Positions 59,208-64,000 of a DNA stretch of 64,000 nt are shown here, piece after piece. The notes below the pieces were generated by a model. The model searched no databases and had not been told where the DNA came from. It saw only the letters and a program-made list of their open reading frames with translations. The first letter of the stretch is position 1, and each line of letters begins with the position of its first letter. Position numbers and translations under genes: made by a program. Source of the DNA: Candidatus Peribacteria bacterium RIFCSPHIGHO2_01_FULL_51_35 (lineage in GTDB: Bacteria; Patescibacteriota; Gracilibacteria; Peribacterales; Peribacteraceae); the NCBI GenBank assembly GCA_001787535.1, contig MFXP01000002.1:22564-86563 (forward strand), given 5' to 3'.

Positions 59208-59269
59208 GGGCGTGAGTATATCCAAAGCCGTCTGTGAATCAAAAGGATATTGGTGAGCATAGAAGCGAG

Positions 59270-59356
59270 CCGGAATAAATTCCGGAGACGTGTTTGCCGT
59301 TAGCCGCCGATTTAAATCGGCGGCTAACGGATGAAGCAAATGGCGAATTCATTCGC
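59270..59356. repeat. Three-part palindromic composite element, copy 2
   Basis: CCGGAATAAATTCCGG, then CCGTTAGCCGCCGATTTAAATCGG-CGGCTAACGG in two arms, then GGCGAATTCATTCGCC after GATGAAGCAAAT. Same part order and linkers as at 30219-30306. It lies upstream of the giant gene. Confidence 0.8.
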
Positions 59357-59467
59357 CTCTTCGAAGCAAATTCCTCTCTATGAGGCCAATTATTCGAGTT
59401 TCAAGATTCACAGAAGTCAAGACTCCTTCCCTCCCTACCTTTTTTTGCGCCGCCTCACTGTGCCTCT

Positions 59468-60538
59468 TTACATGTCGAACGTTCCCATCAGCATGATGGT
59501 GATGCCGGAGCCCGCGCGCGATGAACCGATCTGATCGACATCGAGGTGAATCTCCGAGCCCTTGGCAAGAGAGGTATCCGAGAAGGCGTGCGTACCGGCT
59601 TCTGTCTCGGCTCCATCACTGATCTGGGGTCGTGTCGAGAAGATGGTGGTGCCTTCTTCATTGATATCGATAATCAGTGCTGCACCCGTCGGACCGACGA
59701 CTCCCTTGATCTCCACGTCATTCGCTGTGAAAGCGTACGGCAGGATGAATGTCGGACCCTTCTCCGGGCCGACAACCTGCACGCCATCCAGGAACCAGAT
59801 GAGCGCGCCTGTGATCGTGGAGATCGTGTTGTTGTTCACATTGATGGTCTTATTCTTCAGCTCCTGCGTCGCTCCGGTGCCGACGAGGGTGGTTGAGTCG
59901 TCGGGGAGCGTCCAGGTGCGGTCGGCCGTGATGTAATGGTTGAGCGTACCGGCATTGCCCTGGCCGCTGAAGAAGCTGATGTTGTTCGACGCCGCAATGC
60001 TGGAGCCGGAGAGCGTTCCGATGACGCTGAGATCGTCGCTGAATTGGAAGCGATCGAGAGTGTTGCGGAATGTCAGGGTTTCATTCGTGCCGTCGCTGCC
60101 GAAGGTGAGCACCGTGTCGGCCGCCGTCTGGTCCTGGTTCAAGGCCAGGTCTCCCTCTGTCGTCACGTCGCCGTCGACCTTGAGCGTACCGGAGCCCGTG
60201 ATGTTGCCCTGCACGTGAAGATCATCGGTGAACTCGAACCGAGCGGGAGCGAGATTCCAGAAGAGCTTCTCACTCAGCGTGCCTCCGAACCGGATCTCAA
60301 CATCCCCCGTCGAGTCGCCCTCGTCGATGATCTGGAAGGACTCCGTGTTCACGAGGAGCGTCGGCGACCAGCTGCTGGTGGCCGCAAGCGCATTCGTGCT
60401 CTGCAGCAAGATCATTGCCGCGAAGATCACAGCCAGAGCTGTCGCGGGGGCGCGGGACACGCGTCCGCTCCGGATCAGCCTTTGATTGTGCAAGGTGCGG
60501 ATCACGGCTGTGGAGGACAAGGAGAGGACTCCGTACAC
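59468..60538 (-). CDS. Secreted fibre-like repetitive protein
   Basis: 356 aa with an N-terminal signal region (ATALAVIFAAMILLQSTNALA). Repeats of the type LTFRNTLDRFQFSDDLSVIG and GxxVTTEGDLALNQDQTA resemble tail-fibre or trimeric fibre shafts. The C-terminal ~110 residues form a compact beta domain (WFLDGVQVVGPEKGPTFILP). The start overlaps the HTH gene by 37 nt, so the two are co-expressed. A phage origin is possible but not needed. Confidence 0.65.
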   Translation of the reverse strand: MYGVLSLSSTAVIRTLHNQRLIRSGRVSRAPATALAVIFAAMILLQSTNALAATSSWSPTLLVNTESFQIIDEGDSTGDVEIRFGGTLSEKLFWNLAPARFEFTDDLHVQGNITGSGTLKVDGDVTTEGDLALNQDQTAADTVLTFGSDGTNETLTFRNTLDRFQFSDDLSVIGTLSGSSIAASNNISFFSGQGNAGTLNHYITADRTWTLPDDSTTLVGTGATQELKNKTINVNNNTISTITGALIWFLDGVQVVGPEKGPTFILPYAFTANDVEIKGVVGPTGAALIIDINEEGTTIFSTRPQISDGAETEAGTHAFSDTSLAKGSEIHLDVDQIGSSRAGSGITIMLMGTFDM

Positions 60539-61068
60539 GGCTCTTCAGGAGTGCCAAGCAGACTCGCGCGAAGCGCATCCGTCTTTGGAGCACCGAGAAG
60601 GACGAGGAGGAGAAGCAAGTTGATAACGACACTCCCGATGAGAAGACCCATCGCAAAAGCGCCCCACGCGAAGCGTGCAGGCGCAGTTTCTTTGGAAACG
60701 GGAACGCTCTCTTCTTTCTTTTCGATCACTTCCGCCTTCTCACTGACCGCAACCTCCGGCACAGTCGTTCGCGAACGACGTGCCTCCGGCACCGAATGCA
60801 TCTGCATCGTCCAGGTCTGGAACTTCTCCGGGAGAGGTGTTGGTTTATCCTCCAGCGAGCGAAGGTCAGCCGGATCAAAGCGTTTCAACCATCGGTAGAA
60901 CGTACTGCGCGCGATCCCAAATGTGCGGCACGTTCTGCTGATGGACCGATGTGTTGCAAAGTCGAAAAACCACTCAAGGCGTTCTGTCACCTCATTGCGC
61001 ATGTTCTCCTGCCGCGCGCGTGCGAGGAGAGTCCGGAGATGCTCGAGGGTTGTCGGGAGCAGGGACAC
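60502..61068 (-). CDS. Transposase-type helix-turn-helix protein tethered to the membrane
   Basis: 188 aa from GTG 61068. HTH at about 35-75: FATHRSISRTCRTFGIARSTFYRWLKRF, as in IS-type (HTH_29/orfA) proteins. A linker of charged residues is followed by one membrane helix (GAFAMGLLIGSVVINLLLLLVLLG) and a short Pro/Cys outside tail. No catalytic DDE domain, so it is not a transposase. A membrane-bound regulator of the adjacent surface genes is a reasonable inference. Confidence 0.7.
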   Translation of the reverse strand: MSLLPTTLEHLRTLLARARQENMRNEVTERLEWFFDFATHRSISRTCRTFGIARSTFYRWLKRFDPADLRSLEDKPTPLPEKFQTWTMQMHSVPEARRSRTTVPEVAVSEKAEVIEKKEESVPVSKETAPARFAWGAFAMGLLIGSVVINLLLLLVLLGAPKTDALRASLLGTPEEPCTESSPCPPQP

Positions 61069-61301
61069 GGTTTGTTTTTGGTGTGTATGGAGCGCAACAT
61101 CTGTCGCGCAACAAATCCTATCAGTATAGCGATTTTATGCCTTTTGATCAATAGCTCCCTTCGTGCGGGGTTTGGAATGCATTGCAGCGATGCGTCGCTA
61201 CAACTGTAGCGCGACGTCTGTAGTGCCGAAAACACTTGACATATATTGCAAATATACAAGCGAATGGATGCCAGCGGTGGTTTGACATTTGGTTCTTTCC
61301 G
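61069..61301. promoter_or_regulatory. Intergenic region with two inverted repeats
   Basis: CGTCGCTAC-AACT-GTAGCGCGACG near 61192-61217, and the dyad CTTGACATATATTGCAAATATACAAG near 61235. TATACT on the minus strand is a likely promoter for the HTH gene, with a leader of about 55 nt. Confidence 0.45.
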
Positions 61302-62114
61302 TCACCAGTCGATGAACCAGAAGAAATGCCTCCTCCTCTTCACAGGTGGACTCGCGGCCCCTGCAGCAGGGTTCACCTCAACGCCGACCCAGTTCCACGC
61401 GGCGGCGCTCGTCCCGAAACCATCGAAGTTCATGGTCACGGCCGTTCCGGAGGGGGACGTGTCGGCTGCTTTGTGTGCGGAGAGGAGGGAGATTTGGAGC
61501 GCATCGTGCTCGGCATCCTCTGTGTCCGTTGATGAAGGCAAGCCCAAAGCATTCCAGTCAGTCGCACAGCCAAACCCACGCGAATTGTTCACCGTCGAGG
61601 TATAGATGGTCGGAGTGATGTTGTTTGTGGTAGAGCTGTTTTCCCCGCTCGCGCCGATGGGGTCGGACGTGTCATGGCCGGTAATAACGTATACTTTGAA
61701 AGAGATCCGCTCCGTGCCGCCTAGCCCCGCCGTGCGTGTCACGGAAACCGTCATCGATTGGCTTGTCGGCTGCAGCGCGTACCACGCGCTCGCGTGCCCG
61801 TCTTCAGCGCCTGCATCACCTTTGTCCCGCTCAACGATGTTGGTCCATGTGAGTCCGGTACTGTCGGAAACGCTGATCGTGATGTTACTACCCTGTGAGT
61901 TGTCCGCGCTCACCATGACCAGCAGCAGGGACGAGTTGGGTGGGGTAAAACTCGCCGAGACCAGCGCATTAGCATTGGGCGGGGTTCCTGTTGCCCGTGC
62001 GGGAGACGAGGCATCAATGGCGATGGCGGCCTGTGCAATCGTTGGCAGGAACAAGCTGCCAATCGTCAGTAGAAAAACGAGCGAACGCCGTACACCCATC
62101 CTCGTTGTCATCAT
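61302..62114 (-). CDS. Secreted beta-sandwich protein with aromatic C-terminal tail
   Basis: 270 aa from the ATG at 62114. Signal peptide (RRSLVFLLTIGSLFLPTIAQA). The mature part is Ser/Thr-rich with beta strands like those of secreted CPR proteins (SNITISVSDSTGLTWTNI). It ends PVKRRRHFFWFIDW. Function unknown; probably a surface structural or adhesive protein. A fragment of a paralogue lies upstream at 62233. Confidence 0.65.
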   Translation of the reverse strand: MMTTRMGVRRSLVFLLTIGSLFLPTIAQAAIAIDASSPARATGTPPNANALVSASFTPPNSSLLLVMVSADNSQGSNITISVSDSTGLTWTNIVERDKGDAGAEDGHASAWYALQPTSQSMTVSVTRTAGLGGTERISFKVYVITGHDTSDPIGASGENSSTTNNITPTIYTSTVNNSRGFGCATDWNALGLPSSTDTEDAEHDALQISLLSAHKAADTSPSGTAVTMNFDGFGTSAAAWNWVGVEVNPAAGAASPPVKRRRHFFWFIDW

Positions 62115-62232
62115 GCCGATGCGAAACACATGCGCGATTGTCAGAATCATGTTGCTGTCGGGAGGCGCAGTATACAAGATCAACTGCTCCGGCGGAAGGC
62201 AGAAGCAGTTGACCAGTCGCCGGATCTTGTCC

Positions 62233-62340
62233 TTAATTTCCCGGCCGTACTTCAAAGCCAACCCAATTCCAGAGCGGTGCACTCGTGCCGAAAGCATCGA
62301 AGTTCATGGTCACTGCATCGGCGCTGTGGTGCTGAAGATT
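62233..62340 (-). pseudogene. C-terminal fragment of a paralogue of the 61302 gene
   Basis: The minus strand reads VTMNFDAFGTSAPLWNWVGFEVRPGN then stop, matching VTMNFDGFGTSAAAWNWVGVEV of the neighbour. Upstream codons lose similarity within about 15 residues. No start or signal peptide. Confidence 0.7.
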
Positions 62341-62450
62341 TCGTGTTTCGAGCCGGGCATGAGAGAGTGGAATCGGTGCAAGGTCATCGCTCAAGGAACC
62401 CCTCTCGCGTCGCAGAGAGGAGTTCCCGAACAGAGTGTGTCGTCGCGTTC

Positions 62451-64000
62451 TTACGGTGCGGTGTACTGCACCGTCACGTCTTTCAAGACGGACGTGGATT
62501 TATTCGCCGTCGTGGAAAGCTGGGCTCTGTACTGCAGATAGCGAGCGGTGGTTCCTACCGAGTCTCCGGATGTCGGGACTGTCACATAGCTCGACCAGGT
62601 GCCATCCGGTGTGGGGGTATTCCCCGTTCGGACGCTCATGATGAGGCTCGTACCGGCAGGCAGGCTGCTTGTCCAGGTCAAAGCGCCCCAGTTCACCGAC
62701 TGTCCTCCATCGATGATGCGCGACTGGAAGGTGCCCGGGGAGACGTAGGGTGACATGCGCATCCAGTCGACCTTCAGCACGCCGTTACCGACGTCGTAGT
62801 CGCTGATGAGCGGACGCATTTGCGAGCTGATGGTCCGCGCGAACGAAGCGACCTGGCTTCCGTCCACGAAGTACACGATGGAACTGGCGTTCCATTCGAT
62901 CCGGTACAGGTGGGGACTGCCGATCAGACTGCTACTCAAGAGCGTCTGATTGTTCTGCGATCCGTTCAAGAATCTGGCGTATAGAGCATTGCCTTCTTTC
63001 GTGGTGAAAATCATCTGCCGTGTTGTACCCGAAAAGTCCGTCCCAAAGCCTATTTCCTGCCAGGGGGCTCCGGTGAAGGTCGCGACAAACTCCAGCGAGC
63101 GGTTGTTGCCGTAGGTGCCATTGGTCCCGCTCCGGGCGCCGTCGACTGTCACCGCCCCATTCGCAACCGTCGATCCGCCGCCCGCAGACCACGCAGTGCT
63201 GAACCAGCCTGCGGGGAGCGCAGTACCCTCGAATTCGGAGGCAGCTGTCGGCCGGAGGATCACTTCTCCATCCGCGGTCTGGCTCACGTAGATATTCGCG
63301 TCAAGTGTGCCGGCGGTGAAGTCCGCCGCGGTCGCATCACCGATCGATCCGCCGACCGGCAGGTTCACTGTCCACGAGAAACTCTCGGGAGTCGCATCGC
63401 TATTGCCCGCGGCATCCGCAGCCTTCACTTGGAAGGTGTGGTTGCCGTTGCCGAGTCCTGTGTAATTCTTGGGGCTCGTGCAGGACGTGAATGCGGCTCC
63501 ATCAAGAGTGCACTGGAAGGTGCTTCCGGATTCCGTGGCGCTGAAGATGAAGCTGGCAGTACCGCTTGTGCTCGGATCAGAGGGTCCGGACGTGATCGTC
63601 GTATCCGGGGCCAGGGTGTCGATTGTCCATGTTGTGCTTGCAGGTGAGGCATCGACGTTCCCTGCAGCATCGGTTGCCTTCACCTGGAAGGTGTGGCTGC
63701 CATCCGCAAGTCCCGTGTATGACTGCGGACTGACGCACGAGACGAATGCGGCCCCATCAAGGGAACACTCGAAGGTGCTGCTCCCCTCGGTCGAGGTAAA
63801 GCTGAACGAGGGATTCGGATTGTTACTGGGGTTCGATGGAGAGGCGGTGATAGTCGTATCGGGAGGAGTCGTATCCGGGATGGTGATCGTCCACGAGAAA
63901 CTCGCGGGAGTCGCATCGCTATTGCCCGCGGCATCCGCAGCCTTCACTTGGAAGGTGTGGTTGCCGTTGCCGAGTCCTGTGTAATTCTTGGGGCTCGTGC
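62451..64000 (-). CDS. Ig-like repeat surface protein, partial (runs off the right edge)
   Basis: At least 516 aa. Ig-like repeats begin with PDTTI, for example TSGPSDPSTSGTASFIFSATE, and end with HTFQVKAADAAGN. A concanavalin-like or LamG-like domain lies in the middle (about 190-400), and a final beta domain follows. The track M at 63947 is internal; the frame stays open to base 64000. The repeat at 63381-63480 is almost the same as 63895-64000. Confidence 0.82.
   Translation of the reverse strand, partial: TSPKNYTGLGNGNHTFQVKAADAAGNSDATPASFSWTITIPDTTPPDTTITASPSNPSNNPNPSFSFTSTEGSSTFECSLDGAAFVSCVSPQSYTGLADGSHTFQVKATDAAGNVDASPASTTWTIDTLAPDTTITSGPSDPSTSGTASFIFSATESGSTFQCTLDGAAFTSCTSPKNYTGLGNGNHTFQVKAADAAGNSDATPESFSWTVNLPVGGSIGDATAADFTAGTLDANIYVSQTADGEVILRPTAASEFEGTALPAGWFSTAWSAGGGSTVANGAVTVDGARSGTNGTYGNNRSLEFVATFTGAPWQEIGFGTDFSGTTRQMIFTTKEGNALYARFLNGSQNNQTLLSSSLIGSPHLYRIEWNASSIVYFVDGSQVASFARTISSQMRPLISDYDVGNGVLKVDWMRMSPYVSPGTFQSRIIDGGQSVNWGALTWTSSLPAGTSLIMSVRTGNTPTPDGTWSSYVTVPTSGDSVGTTARYLQYRAQLSTTANKSTSVLKDVTVQYTAP

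Noticed and set aside
54828-60898. Plus-strand ORFs of 300-500 aa over the surface cluster
   Set aside because: Arg/His-rich shadow frames; minus-strand frames have signal peptides and domain motifs.
59468-61068. Prophage (fibre-like protein, baseplate J-like protein, recombinase)
   Set aside because: No terminase, portal, capsid or att repeats; the three genes are far apart and each has a CPR-type explanation.
1-64000. Alternative genetic code (UGA as Gly, as in Gracilibacteria)
   Set aside because: Core genes end normally at UGA and have no internal UGA at conserved Gly positions.

Overview
Organism: The window reads as a bacterial chromosome with about 50% GC, the standard genetic code (UGA is used as stop, UGG as Trp) and densely packed genes. 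The gene set suggests a Patescibacteria/CPR genome, probably Peregrinibacteria/Peribacteria. Supporting it are a 'baseplate J-like' single-pass membrane protein, an ECF sigma factor with a DUF5667 partner, Cys-rich DUF4215-type and SLH/LamG/Ig surface proteins, a reduced PilB/GspE ATPase, and many small proteins. The taxon is an inference; there is no rRNA in the window to test it.

Layout: 1-5 kb holds a partial FtsI/PBP gene, a GspE/PilB-like ATPase and a FecR/Ig-like surface protein. 5-10 kb holds RluD-like pseudouridine synthase, TyrS, an AT-rich membrane protein, pterin dehydratase and a tyrosine recombinase. 10-17 kb holds the baseplate-J-like protein with Pgk, a four-unit array of candidate small RNAs, a WecA/TagO-type transferase, a NIF3-type domain, an ArsR-type regulator and an M23 peptidase. 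17-33 kb holds a TsaE-HD fusion, RarA, PdxT/PdxS, a PQQ-type lipoprotein, a YhhQ transporter, tRNA-Pro, PriA, an aquaporin, a TrmL-like enzyme, PurQ, Frr, PyrH and a DUF4870-like protein. 33-36 kb holds tRNA-Arg coupled to a GIY-YIG gene between two tRNA-like fragments, then tiny ORFs and a Cys-rich protein. 36-48 kb holds Pyk, FtsL-like, RsmH, an L,D-transpeptidase, tRNA-Ser, a PD-(D/E)XK nuclease, a desaturase, sigma-ECF/DUF5667, an M23 peptidase, Gnd and TalC. 48-54 kb holds a C39 peptidase, transketolase, an SLH protein, and a repeat-bounded island with a Phd/RelE pair and an HTH-Fic protein. 54-64 kb is a surface-protein cluster: a giant LamG lipoprotein, a fibre-like protein, a membrane-tethered HTH protein, and Ig-like proteins, one running off the window.

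How the genes fit: Pgk and Pyk (lower glycolysis) and Gnd, Tkt and TalC (pentose phosphate) form a sugar-catabolism core. FtsI, RsmH, FtsL-like, the L,D-transpeptidase and two M23 peptidases serve the wall. The many exported Ig, LamG, SLH and Cys-rich proteins suggest a cell that attaches to other cells or surfaces.

Main signals for follow-up: (1) about twenty start codons lie 5-9 nt after a clear -10 hexamer, implying widespread leaderless mRNAs; (2) a four-copy tandem array of covarying hairpin RNAs lies between pgk and the wecA/tagO-type gene; (3) several families of palindromic repeats occur, including intergenic hairpins built of 7-nt units and a three-part palindrome; (4) tRNA-Arg is fused in transcription to a GIY-YIG gene flanked by tRNA halves; (5) a Fic/toxin-antitoxin island is bounded by repeated promoter and end modules.
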